A DNA stretch of 21,331 bases from an uncultured Muribaculaceae bacterium (GCA_910578095.1 CAJTOZ010000036.1:1-21331); one strand, 5' to 3'. Positions 1-7,102 are shown, numbered from the stretch's first letter. Notes: a model not told the origin generated them from the letters alone. Numbers and translations: made by a program.

Positions 1-189
1 CACACGCTTGGTTGCGTTGTTTTCAAGTGAGTGAGAGACCTTCCCCGTCAGCTTCCAAGCTCTTTTTCACCTTATACAGCCAAAGAGCCCGCGGCCACGG
101 ATGCGAGTCCGGCCACGACCTCACTACCCTTGCAAGGGCACACGAGGCGCCGCCAGCACCCGGCTCCGCTGAGGCACAAGGCTGACAAT
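1..189 (+). other. 23S-5S internal spacer of an rRNA operon
   Basis: This stretch precedes a 5S rRNA and has no convincing coding frame. I do not see the conserved 3' end of 23S rRNA, so the window probably begins just inside the spacer between 23S and 5S. Small GC-rich inverted repeats are present (for example CGGA/TCCG around 98-111), as expected for processing stems. The assignment rests on position only. Confidence 0.5.
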
Positions 190-302
<113 letters not shown>

Positions 303-305
303 TTC

Positions 306-342
306 AAAACCCCGGACCTCCAGATGGAAGCCCGGGGTTTTT
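306..342 (+). terminator. Intrinsic terminator of the rRNA operon
   Basis: AAACCCCGG (about 308-315) pairs with CCGGGGTTT (332-340) around a short loop, and the stem runs into TTTTT. It lies directly after the 5S rRNA. Confidence 0.85.
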
Positions 343-371
343 CATGCGCGGCTATGAACCGTAGCTGTTTA

Positions 372-379
372 TATATTTG
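372..379 (+). promoter_or_regulatory. Probable -7 box of the guanine deaminase promoter
   Basis: TATATTTG matches the Bacteroidota sigma-ABfr -7 consensus TAnnTTTG. It would give a leader of about 50 nt to the ATG at 435. No clear -33 TTTG lies about 20 nt upstream, so the assignment is moderate. Confidence 0.45.
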
Positions 380-434
380 TTATTAATCAGATAGTTTATC
401 AGAGTTTTTAGACACCCTCTTAATATCCTTTACC

Positions 435-965
435 ATGCAAGAGAACTATATGAAGAAACCCATGCGCCGTGGTTTGCCTGAGCGCACTGACATCAGCGAG
501 GACGATGCGCGCTACATGCAGATGGCCATAGACCTCAGCATTGAGAATGTGCGCAACGGCGGCGGCCCGTTCGGAGCTGTCGTGGTGCGCGACGGACAGA
601 TTCTTGCCACGGGTGTGAACCGTGTCACGGCCAACTGCGATCCTACGGCCCATGCGGAAGTGTCGGCCATTCGTGCGGCATGCGCAGCCACCGGGGAGTT
701 TCATCTCAAGGGGGCTACGGTGTACAGTTCGTGTGAGCCTTGCCCCATGTGCCTGTCAGCACTTTATTGGGCCAATGTGAGCCGTATCTGTTACGGCAAT
801 ACCAAGGAGGATGCGAAGGCTATTGATTTTGATGACCAGTTCATCTACGACCAGCTGGAGCTGCCTTACGAGGACCGCAGCATCAAGTGCGAGCATTTCA
901 TGGGCGATAAGGCTATCGAGGCTTTCCGCCTGTGGGCTGACAGCACTGACAAGATAGCATATTGA
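435..965 (+). CDS. guaD: Guanine deaminase (cytidine deaminase superfamily)
   Basis: Zinc-dependent nucleobase deaminase, expected to hydrolyse guanine to xanthine and ammonia in the cytosol for purine salvage or catabolism. The 176-residue protein has the whole CDA-fold signature: GGGPFGAVVV near residues 42-51, the zinc and catalytic motif HAE at 73-75 (H73 ligand, E75 proton shuttle), and PCPMC with C103 and C106 as the other ligands. Beyond the superfamily core it shares stretches I know from Bacillus subtilis GuaD: DPTAHAEV, SCEPCPMCL, YWA, a FDDQFIY segment and the terminal K-x-AY. That favours guanine deaminase over tRNA-adenosine or cytosine deaminase. The ATG at 435 was chosen, but in-frame ATGs at 450 and 462 are possible because no ribosome binding site decides. 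It stands alone, after the rRNA terminator and facing a convergent transporter gene. Confidence 0.88.
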   Translation: MQENYMKKPMRRGLPERTDISEDDARYMQMAIDLSIENVRNGGGPFGAVVVRDGQILATGVNRVTANCDPTAHAEVSAIRAACAATGEFHLKGATVYSSCEPCPMCLSALYWANVSRICYGNTKEDAKAIDFDDQFIYDQLELPYEDRSIKCEHFMGDKAIEAFRLWADSTDKIAY

Positions 966-1008
966 TTGCTGCGTGGCTGTGTGTCTCTCTGCCACGGCAC
1001 GATGAAAC

Positions 1009-1046
1009 AAGCCCTGCATGGAGTTTTCCGTGCAGGGCTTTTATTT
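1009..1046. terminator. Bidirectional intrinsic terminator
   Basis: AAGCCCTGCA (1009-1018) pairs perfectly with TGCAGGGCTT (1031-1040) around a 12-nt loop. The plus strand continues TTATTT, and the minus strand continues TTGTTTC after the stem. It lies between convergent genes (deaminase and transporter) and probably ends both transcripts. Confidence 0.85.
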
Positions 1047-1061
1047 GTGGGGCGTAGCGGC

Positions 1062-2225
1062 TCAGGATGGCAGAGAGCGTCCGCGCTCGCGGCGGAAATA
1101 CAGGATGAAGATGAGTATGGTGCCGACGGCGACGAACGGAATGCCTGCGAGCGCCGGATATGTGTAGCCGTAGCCGGCACGTATGACGCTGCCGCCTACG
1201 GCCGCTGCGATGGCGTTGCCGGCGTTGTAGGCTATCTGGATGAGGGCTGCTCCGAGCATTTCGCCGCCGCGTGAGTAGCCTACGATGGATGATTGCAGCG
1301 GGCTTCCTGAGCCGAACATGGCCATGGTGCAGAAGAATGTGAGCGGAACTATGGCCCATTGTATGCGCGCGAAAAAGAATATGAGCAGCAGGAGCAACAG
1401 GGCCGACGCCTGCATGGAGGCCGCGATGAGCGATGGCTTGAAGTAGGAACCGAGCCGTCCGGCGAGCAGGTTGCCGGCAAACATTCCTGTGCCGGCGAGG
1501 AGCATCAGCCAGGTGAGGTCGGCGGCGCTGAAACCGCTGACGCGTGTGAGCAGGGGATCGATGTAGCTGTACCAGCAGTAGATTCCGCTCTGGCCTATGA
1601 ACACACCTCCGAAGATGAGCCATGGTGGCAGCGTGCGCAGAAAGCGGAACTGTCCGCGCAGGCCTCCGCTGTCGGGTAGGGGTGCGAGGTAGGGTAGCCA
1701 CAGGCGCAGAAGAATGAAGGTGGCGCCTCCGGCAATGCCGGCCGCGAGGAAGGCGAGGCGCCAGGATAGCGTGTTGGCAAGCCATGTGCCGAGGGGCACA
1801 CCGAAGAGGTTGGCTACGGTCATGCCTGCGATCATGAGGGCTACGGCCTGCACTTCGCGGCCGGGGCGGGCGAGCTTGCGGGCAACGATAGCTCCCACGC
1901 CGAAATATGCGCCGTGCGGCAGTCCGGAGATGAAGCGTGCGCCGATGAGGGTCCAGAATCCCGGTGCTGCCGCTGCGAGCATATTGCCGATGCAGATGAC
2001 AGCAGCCAGAAGGAGCATGATGCGTTTGAGGGGGTAGCGGCGCACTTTCAGAAGCGCGAGGGCCCCGAAACACACACCTGTGGCGTAGGCCGAGATGAAG
2101 TGTCCCGCCGAGCTTACGCTGATGTTGAAACCGGAGGCGATGTTGACGAGTATGCCCATCATGACGAATTCGGCAATGCCGAGGGCAAAAGTGCCGAGCG
2201 ACAGGGCAAACAAAGCTTTATTCAT
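1062..2225 (-). CDS. MFS transporter, DHA1/AraJ-like efflux permease
   Basis: Major facilitator superfamily protein of the inner membrane, 387 residues with about 12 hydrophobic segments. The first segment, GTFALGIAEFVMMGIL (about 11-26), is the signature start of the AraJ/YdhP/SotB-type DHA1 group. These are proton-driven exporters of sugars, nucleosides or drugs. A degenerate motif A, GALALLKVRRYPLKR (about 54-68), lies in the 2-3 loop, and SGLPHGAYFGVGA (about 104-116) is also typical of the group. The start was set at ATG 2225 (MNKALF), which places a TAnnTTTG box about 33 nt upstream. The longer open frame begins with TTG at 2243. The substrate cannot be told from sequence. A well-formed terminator ends the gene, and it appears monocistronic. 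Confidence 0.88.
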   Translation of the reverse strand: MNKALFALSLGTFALGIAEFVMMGILVNIASGFNISVSSAGHFISAYATGVCFGALALLKVRRYPLKRIMLLLAAVICIGNMLAAAAPGFWTLIGARFISGLPHGAYFGVGAIVARKLARPGREVQAVALMIAGMTVANLFGVPLGTWLANTLSWRLAFLAAGIAGGATFILLRLWLPYLAPLPDSGGLRGQFRFLRTLPPWLIFGGVFIGQSGIYCWYSYIDPLLTRVSGFSAADLTWLMLLAGTGMFAGNLLAGRLGSYFKPSLIAASMQASALLLLLLIFFFARIQWAIVPLTFFCTMAMFGSGSPLQSSIVGYSRGGEMLGAALIQIAYNAGNAIAAAVGGSVIRAGYGYTYPALAGIPFVAVGTILIFILYFRRERGRSLPS

Positions 2226-2257
2226 AGGGTCGGAATGATACAATCTTTTTTACGCTG

Positions 2258-2265
2258 CAAAGTTA
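2258..2265 (-). promoter_or_regulatory. -7 box of the MFS transporter promoter
   Basis: On the minus strand this reads TAACTTTG, an exact TAnnTTTG match, about 33 nt before the ATG at 2225. It lies directly downstream of a minus-strand terminator-like hairpin (2269-2300), so the transporter probably has its own promoter. No -33 TTTG is obvious. Confidence 0.55.
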
Positions 2266-2268
2266 CAT

Positions 2269-2300
2269 AAAAAAGAAAATCGGCTGTCTCACGACAACCG
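2269..2300 (-). terminator. Intrinsic terminator-like hairpin on the minus strand
   Basis: CGGTTGTC pairs with GACAGCCG around the tetraloop GTGA, and the strand continues ATTTTCTTTTTT. It acts only on the minus strand: on the plus strand the tract is A-rich and precedes the stem. It lies immediately upstream of the MFS promoter. Confidence 0.65.
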
Positions 2301-2340
2301 AAAAACTTTAACCTTAAATCTAAATACCATGAAAAACACA
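2269..2340 (-). ncRNA. Candidate small RNA, about 70 nt, with its own promoter and terminator
   Basis: On the minus strand a TATATTTG -7 box (2351-2344) is followed about 43 nt later by a hairpin, CGGTTGTC-GTGA-GACAGCCG (2300-2281). The stem has 8 bp with one G-T pair and a GNRA-type tetraloop, and is followed by a T-rich tail (about 2280-2269). No protein is encoded between. The layout (promoter, AT-rich unstructured stretch TATTTAGATTTAAGG, then an intrinsic terminator) is that of a short trans-acting RNA. It could instead be a stand-alone attenuator or the 3' end of something larger. From memory, Bacteroides has multi-copy paralogous sRNA families (FopS is one), but I cannot confirm membership without a search. 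Confidence 0.45.
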
Positions 2341-2343
2341 GTG

Positions 2344-2360
2344 CAAATATAGTAGCTTTG
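2344..2360. promoter_or_regulatory. Back-to-back -7 boxes (divergent promoter pair)
   Basis: CAAATATA-G-TAGCTTTG reads as TAGCTTTG on the plus strand (2353-2360) and TATATTTG on the minus strand (2351-2344). Both match TAnnTTTG and are separated by one base. The minus-strand box would drive the candidate small RNA, and the plus-strand box a leader of about 124 nt ahead of the response regulator. Neither has a clear -33 TTTG. Confidence 0.45.
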
Positions 2361-2456
2361 TAATCGAAACATGCGCCGGCGCACTTTTGTTCGGGTAAAG
2401 TTGGAAATAAGGCCTGTTTTAACATTTATTAGCACGATAAAGACGCTTTAATTTAC

Positions 2457-2464
2457 TAAATTTG
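2457..2464 (+). promoter_or_regulatory. Proximal -7 box for the two-component operon
   Basis: TAAATTTG matches TAnnTTTG and lies 25 nt before the ATG at 2490, giving a leader of roughly 20 nt. With the box at 2353-2360, the regulator may have two promoters. Confidence 0.5.
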
Positions 2465-2489
2465 AAGTCCAATAACAAAACACAGGCTG

Positions 2490-3209
2490 ATGACAATTAA
2501 AATCCTTGTAATAGACGACGAAGAAGCCATCTGCGAGATTCTGAAATTCAATCTTGAGAAGGAGGGCTACGACGTGGATTGTGCTTACAGCGCCGAGGAA
2601 GCCCTGGAGATGGACCTGTCGGTGTACACTCTCATCATGGTGGATATCATGATGGAGCGTATCAGCGGCTTCGATTTTGCCAAACGGGTGCGTAATAATC
2701 CCGAAACGGAGTTTACGCCGATAATATTCTGCTCGGCTCTCGGTGCCGAGGATGATAAAGTGATGGGCCTGAACATCGGCGCCGACGATTATGTGACGAA
2801 GCCGTTTGTGATAGGCGAGGTGCTTGCCCGCGTGCGTGCCGTCCTGCGTCGCGCAGCCGCCATGTCGGAGCGCGCCGCCACGGCACAGACGCATGAGAAC
2901 GCCGATGTGGAGCCCAATGTGGTGTTCCGCGACCTCTGCATAGATCTGAATCAGAAAATATGCTATCTCAAGGGCGAAGAAGTGAGCCTGACGCGCACGG
3001 AGTACGATCTGCTGCTCTTCTTCCTGCGCCACCCCAACCGCATTTATTCCCGCGAGGAGATCATAACCCAGGTATGGGGCGATGATGTTGTGGTGACAAA
3101 CCGCACGATAGACACCAATATCACGCGTCTGCGCAAAAAGCTCGGCGAATATGGCAACAACATCATCACCCGCCAAGGATTCGGCTACGGCTTTAAGGAA
3201 ACACATTAG
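2490..3209 (+). CDS. OmpR/PhoB-family response regulator
   Basis: DNA-binding partner of the adjacent sensor kinase, 239 residues. The receiver domain (about 3-120) has the acidic pair D9-D10, phospho-acceptor D52 in MVDIMM, S82 as the switch residue and K104 in VTKPF, so it should be phosphorylated normally. The winged-helix output domain (about 143-236) has RTEYDLL, the recognition segment TNRTIDTNITRLRKKL and the closing GFGYGFK hairpin. The ATG at 2490 gives a full-length regulator. The following kinase gene starts inside its last 59 bases. The regulon cannot be inferred from the neighbours. I found no convincing named orthologue. Confidence 0.93.
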   Translation: MTIKILVIDDEEAICEILKFNLEKEGYDVDCAYSAEEALEMDLSVYTLIMVDIMMERISGFDFAKRVRNNPETEFTPIIFCSALGAEDDKVMGLNIGADDYVTKPFVIGEVLARVRAVLRRAAAMSERAATAQTHENADVEPNVVFRDLCIDLNQKICYLKGEEVSLTRTEYDLLLFFLRHPNRIYSREEIITQVWGDDVVVTNRTIDTNITRLRKKLGEYGNNIITRQGFGYGFKETH

Positions 3210-4626
3210 TTACCACTGGCAGCTATTTGTGCCGCTGACGGTGGCTATGTGGGCTATCGTCGTGGGCATGGGTCTGTGGCAGCGCAAGAACATGGAGATA
3301 ATCAACGACGCGCGTGTACGCGAGCCGTTGGAGCTTGTCAACAGCCGCGTGATCGCAGCTGTTGAGAATGATGTCGACCCGTTGCCGTTCATAAATTTCA
3401 TAGGTAATTACTATAAGGAAAATCCGCTCTACGAGTCGTTCTGCATCTCGGTGTACCGCGACGGGCGCCTGATCTACAACACGGGCGATATAATAAAGCC
3501 CGAGATGGCAGAGACCGACGGCACCATGGTGCATGTGCAGGAAAAAGGCGCCAATTTCTTCTATAAGGCCCAGAAGAGCTCGGATGGACGCGTGGAGGTG
3601 TATTCCATGATGCCGTTCGACAAGGAGATTTCCGTGATGCTCGACGAGAAGAGCGAGGATTTCTGGTGGATAATGCTTGTGATAGCGGCTGTGCTCACTG
3701 TGATAGGCTATTACAGCACCCGTCATTTCGGCCGAAACATAAGCATGCTGCGCACGTTTGCCGAGCGCGCGGCCACGAGCCCGGACTTTGTGCCGTCGGC
3801 CGATTATCCCCACGACGAGCTCGGTGAGATATCGCGCCAGATAGTGCATATCTATCAGGAGCGCCTGCAGGCGATGAGGCGTCTGAAGCAAGAGCATGAG
3901 GTGGCCATCCATGCCATGGAGGAAAAAGCCAGAGTGAAGCGCCAGCTCACCAATAATATAAATCATGAGCTCAAGACGCCCATAGGCGTGATAAAGGGCT
4001 ATCTGGACACTATTGTGGACAATCCTGACATGGACGAGGCTTCGCGCCAGCATTTCATACGCAAGGCTCAGGAGCATGCCAACCGTCTGGTGCAGCTGGT
4101 GGCCGATGTCACGGCCATTTCACGCCTGCAGGACGGCAGCTCGCTGATAAATCTTGAGGATATCGACTACCATGATGTGGTGTACACTGTGTGCTCCGAT
4201 GCCGTGGATTCCGGTACGATAGGCTCCATGAATTTTGAAAACGGTGTGCGCCCCGGCACATATATAAAGGGCAACTACAACCTACTCACGGGCATGCTGA
4301 TGAATCTGGTGCGCAATGCCGTGGCCTATTCGCGTGGCACGGAATGTGGTGTGCGTATGCTCGGTGAGGACGACAAATTCTGCTATTTCGAGTTTTATGA
4401 CAATGGCCGCGGAGTGGGCGATGAGCACCTTCCTCACCTTTTCGAGCGCTTCTACCGTATCGATTCCGGCCGTTCCCGCAAGGTGGGCGGCACAGGTCTC
4501 GGCCTGCCCATAGTGCAGAATACCATCGAGGCCCACGGGGGAACCATCGAGGTGCGCAATGCCGAGCAGGGTGGTCTCGTGTTCCGCTACAATCTGCCTA
4601 AAGCCCACCTTAAGGGCGACGCGTAG
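3151..4626 (+). CDS. Membrane sensor histidine kinase (cognate of the upstream regulator)
   Basis: Inner-membrane HisKA-type kinase of about 491 residues. In order: cytoplasmic N-terminus; membrane segment 1 (about 23-43); periplasmic sensor region (about 45-168) without a domain I recognise; membrane segment 2 (FWWIMLVIAAVLTVIGYY, 171-188); a HAMP-like linker (190-240); H-box NHELKTP with phospho-acceptor H272; N-box NLVRNA (385-390); G1 DNGRG (417-421); and G2 GGTGLG (446-451). All catalytic boxes are intact. The only in-frame ATG before the first membrane segment is at 3151, which overlaps the regulator by 59 nt. A non-ATG start close to 3204 (ATT) is the alternative. Its stop overlaps the convergent gene by 17 nt, with no terminator visible. 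Confidence 0.92.
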   Translation: MATTSSPAKDSATALRKHISYHWQLFVPLTVAMWAIVVGMGLWQRKNMEIINDARVREPLELVNSRVIAAVENDVDPLPFINFIGNYYKENPLYESFCISVYRDGRLIYNTGDIIKPEMAETDGTMVHVQEKGANFFYKAQKSSDGRVEVYSMMPFDKEISVMLDEKSEDFWWIMLVIAAVLTVIGYYSTRHFGRNISMLRTFAERAATSPDFVPSADYPHDELGEISRQIVHIYQERLQAMRRLKQEHEVAIHAMEEKARVKRQLTNNINHELKTPIGVIKGYLDTIVDNPDMDEASRQHFIRKAQEHANRLVQLVADVTAISRLQDGSSLINLEDIDYHDVVYTVCSDAVDSGTIGSMNFENGVRPGTYIKGNYNLLTGMLMNLVRNAVAYSRGTECGVRMLGEDDKFCYFEFYDNGRGVGDEHLPHLFERFYRIDSGRSRKVGGTGLGLPIVQNTIEAHGGTIEVRNAEQGGLVFRYNLPKAHLKGDA

Positions 4627-5860
4627 GATGCAGCCGGATGACAATTGCCAATGTGGCAAGAAGTATGAACGATGGCATTGCCGGGTAATGGTATCGTGTG
4701 GCTCCGACTGTCGCGATTGTAAGTATTATGTTTATGAAAACGGGTGTCAGGATTACTGCTGCAAAGTTGCGGGCTCGCGCGCCACGCTTGCACAGTATGT
4801 ATAGCCCTGCCGCAGCGAGTAGCAATATAAAATAGTAAGGTATGGACTCGAGCAGGACGAGGCGTTTGAAAGACGGTGTCATCCGGCCTTCCGGCGTCAG
4901 TGTACCGACGGCGCATTCTTCGTGCAGCGATGTGTGGTAGCTGTCGCAGAAATATTGCCGGTATAATTTTGCGGGTATCAATGCTGTGAATCTGTAAGGA
5001 TGTGCTATTGTCCAGTCCAGGGCGCGAGCTTTCCACAGAGAGTCTTTCTGAAACACATTATATCCTAACCTGTCGGGTATGTCGCCCTCGCGCCCCTCGG
5101 CCAGAACCAGTGGGTTGTAGCCACCATCGGCGGTGTCGTTGGCTCCAAGCAGCGCGTTTACTCCGCCTGTGGTAGAAAAGAGGAATGTGTGTCCCGATGC
5201 GAGCCTGTTGGCAAAGGCGAGCATTCCCAGAAACAGCGCAATGCTTCCGAAAAGCCATAACAGTCGGCGCGCAGCGTGCGCGTGCACAAGGATACACACT
5301 ATGGCGGTGACAGCAAATGTGATGCCTACAGGACGTATATAATTTGACAACACGATGAGAAAAGCCGAAAGTATAATCATCTTGCGGCCGCGGAAAGTGA
5401 GTGCGAGCAACGCCCCGGTCCCTGCCACGGTGCACGGCAAGTCGCTCATGAAAGATGTGACAATAAGCGTGTTGGATGGGAGCAGACAAAACAATATCAC
5501 GAATATTCGAGATGAGGTGTTTCCACATGTGTGCCTGACCACGCGGAAAAGAATCCACAATAGAGTGCAATTCAGCACCACGTTCATCCAAAGACCGGCC
5601 ACCGAGCTGCCGAATAGGGCTATGCATAGGGCCAACATATTGATATACCCGGGGTTGGCGATATAGCTGTCGGTGGCGATATGGTGTGGGAGTGGATATG
5701 CAGATCCGGCATTTATGCAATCATATGCCAGTGAAAGATAGTAGCCGGAGTCGCTTGTTGGAGTGTAATGGCTATATCCCACGACTGCTGTAATCTGTGC
5801 TATGAGCCACATAGTGGTTATGCACAGTGTAGTCAGCCGTATATATGCGTCACGATTCAT
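4610..5860 (-). CDS. GT-C-fold (ArnT/PMT-like) integral membrane glycosyltransferase, putative
   Basis: A 416-residue polytopic protein with roughly ten hydrophobic segments. After the first segment, the loop TSDSGYY (35-41) puts an acidic residue (D37) where GT39/GT83-type enzymes keep their catalytic or metal Asp. A long soluble stretch (about 225-320) and a terminal membrane block also fit GT-C enzymes, which move a sugar from a lipid-linked donor on the periplasmic side. It is somewhat shorter than many of the family, and acceptor and donor are unknown. The start ATG overlaps the stop of the VanZ-like gene by 11 nt, so the three minus-strand genes form one operon. Base composition is lower than its neighbours: two lines counted are about 42-43% GC against about 62% in the M23-like gene. 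It may be a more recent acquisition. Confidence 0.68.
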   Translation of the reverse strand: MNRDAYIRLTTLCITTMWLIAQITAVVGYSHYTPTSDSGYYLSLAYDCINAGSAYPLPHHIATDSYIANPGYINMLALCIALFGSSVAGLWMNVVLNCTLLWILFRVVRHTCGNTSSRIFVILFCLLPSNTLIVTSFMSDLPCTVAGTGALLALTFRGRKMIILSAFLIVLSNYIRPVGITFAVTAIVCILVHAHAARRLLWLFGSIALFLGMLAFANRLASGHTFLFSTTGGVNALLGANDTADGGYNPLVLAEGREGDIPDRLGYNVFQKDSLWKARALDWTIAHPYRFTALIPAKLYRQYFCDSYHTSLHEECAVGTLTPEGRMTPSFKRLVLLESIPYYFILLLAAAGLYILCKRGARARNFAAVILTPVFINIILTIATVGATRYHYPAMPSFILLATLAIVIRLHPTRRP

Positions 5861-6245
5861 GGTGTTTTATAATCAAGAATGCTGCCACTGCGGCGGCTAT
5901 AGTTCCGCACCAGTTGGCGCCCAAGTCGTATATATCGGCGCTCCGTGTGGTTGTGAGGGCGCCTTGCATCAGTTCTGTAGCTACTCCGAAGGCCATCACC
6001 CATAGCGCTGTGACGGCAATATTGCCTGCCCGGCATGGCAATGACGCCCGGCTCCGGTCGAAGGTGGCTACGGCGGTGAGCGTGGCCATCATGATGAAGT
6101 GCACGGCCTTGTCAGCCCCTTTGAACAGCGGTAACTGGGGTGGTTTGGGCGGATGCGGCATCAGCACTATATAGAGTATGGCTGCCACAATGGTCATGGT
6201 GGGCCACCATGTGCGGACAAACGATTTAAAATGCCACATAATCAT
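5850..6245 (-). CDS. VanZ-like family membrane protein
   Basis: Small membrane protein (131 residues from this start). The VanZ-like hallmarks are present: a GADKAVHF segment (43-50), then E91-LMQ-Q94, R101, SADIYDLGAN (102-111) and G114, followed by a final hydrophobic helix. About four membrane segments are expected. Family function is poorly defined: the founding VanZ gives low-level teicoplanin resistance, and relatives are common in cell-envelope loci. The upstream open frame reaches 6353 but lies inside the M23-like gene. ATG 6245 (or 6239) begins just before that gene's stop, giving a 20-nt (or 14-nt) overlap, as expected for translational coupling. Confidence 0.82.
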   Translation of the reverse strand: MIMWHFKSFVRTWWPTMTIVAAILYIVLMPHPPKPPQLPLFKGADKAVHFIMMATLTAVATFDRSRASLPCRAGNIAVTALWVMAFGVATELMQGALTTTRSADIYDLGANWCGTIAAAVAAFLIIKHHES

Positions 6246-7086
6246 CGGGGTTGAGTGCGTTGCCTTTGTGCCATAGTTCGAAGCGAATGGTACCGTCGGG
6301 CGGCGCGGCTCCGATGCGGCTTCCGGTGTAGGGTGTGTCGCCTCGGCCCACAAAGCATTCGGCGAGGCCTCCGTAGAGGCTTATGAATTCGTTGGGGTGC
6401 TGCATCACTATCGTGTACAGGCCGCGAGCATCGATGTATGCAGCGATGACGGTGCCGCGGTAAATGGCGTCTATGCCTTGTGAGCGTGTGCCCCGGAGCT
6501 CCACGGATCGTTCGTCGGGTGCGGCTTTGGCTTCCGCTCCGGGAGCAGGGCTGTAGAAAGCCATGCCCTCGGCGGCAATAGGCGCGAGCACCGACAGCTT
6601 GTAGCGCTGGCTGCTCTCGAACTTCTGCACGAAGGCGCGCTCGGCTTCGGAGGCCGCCATGAGTGTGTCGGACATTTCGGAGAGGGCCATGTGGGAGTTG
6701 CGCGCGGAGTCGGGATTGACGGTGCCGTTGATTATGGCTTCGATGTCGGCCATGTAGCGCTCGTTGATGCGCATGGCCCTGGTGAGGGAGTCGAGGCGCA
6801 GCGTAGCGTCGATGTACATTGCCCGCGTGTCGGCATCGAGTGTGCCCGGCAGCATTCGCCGCATGGGCGTGAAAGCCATCACCACATAGGCGAGTGCTGC
6901 CACGGCTGCTACGGCGAGTGCGCCGAGCGCTATGGCCTGTCCTCGCGTGAACCTTATGCTCCACACTCGCGAAAATGCGGCTTCGTTGACATAGTCGAGG
7001 CGTCGGCACCGCATGTCGCGTGCGGTGTCGTCGTCGGCAGGCCTTAGTGCGCCGGCATGACGTATTATGCGTGGAAATAGTTTCAT
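6226..7086 (-). CDS. LytM/M23-like protein with degenerate metal site
   Basis: A 286-residue type II membrane protein with a cytoplasmic N-terminus of about 48 residues, one membrane helix (about 50-71), a periplasmic helical linker (about 85-165) and a C-terminal LytM fold (about 175-284). The fold is recognisable from SQGIDAIYRGTVIAAY, MQHPNEFISLYGG, GRGD, IRFELW and NALNPDDYV. The zinc ligands of active M23 peptidases are missing. The first His of H-x-G-x-D is S202, with D206 kept. The His of Y-x-HL is G240. HLH is replaced by T266-I267-R268. It should not cleave peptidoglycan. Like EnvC or NlpD it may instead activate or position another enzyme (inference). It is first in a three-gene overlapping set, with its TAnnTTTG box only 8 nt from the ATG. 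Confidence 0.82.
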   Translation of the reverse strand: MKLFPRIIRHAGALRPADDDTARDMRCRRLDYVNEAAFSRVWSIRFTRGQAIALGALAVAAVAALAYVVMAFTPMRRMLPGTLDADTRAMYIDATLRLDSLTRAMRINERYMADIEAIINGTVNPDSARNSHMALSEMSDTLMAASEAERAFVQKFESSQRYKLSVLAPIAAEGMAFYSPAPGAEAKAAPDERSVELRGTRSQGIDAIYRGTVIAAYIDARGLYTIVMQHPNEFISLYGGLAECFVGRGDTPYTGSRIGAAPPDGTIRFELWHKGNALNPDDYVAF

Positions 7087-7094
7087 ATCTACCG

Positions 7095-7102
7095 CAAAGT
7101 TA
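7095..7102 (-). promoter_or_regulatory. -7 box of the M23-like/VanZ/glycosyltransferase operon
   Basis: Minus strand TAACTTTG, an exact TAnnTTTG match, ends 8 nt before the ATG at 7086. The leader should be almost absent. Confidence 0.55.

Noticed and set aside
913..2073. Long (386-codon) minus-strand frame across the deaminase end and the transporter
   Set aside because: It is rich in Arg, His and Pro and has no domain I recognise. It is a shadow of the GC-rich transporter gene in another frame.
2329..2352. A seven-codon open frame, ATG to TAG, upstream of the response regulator
   Set aside because: It has no promoter box upstream on its strand and its stop abuts the divergent promoter pair. 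It is more likely chance sequence on the strand opposite the candidate small RNA.
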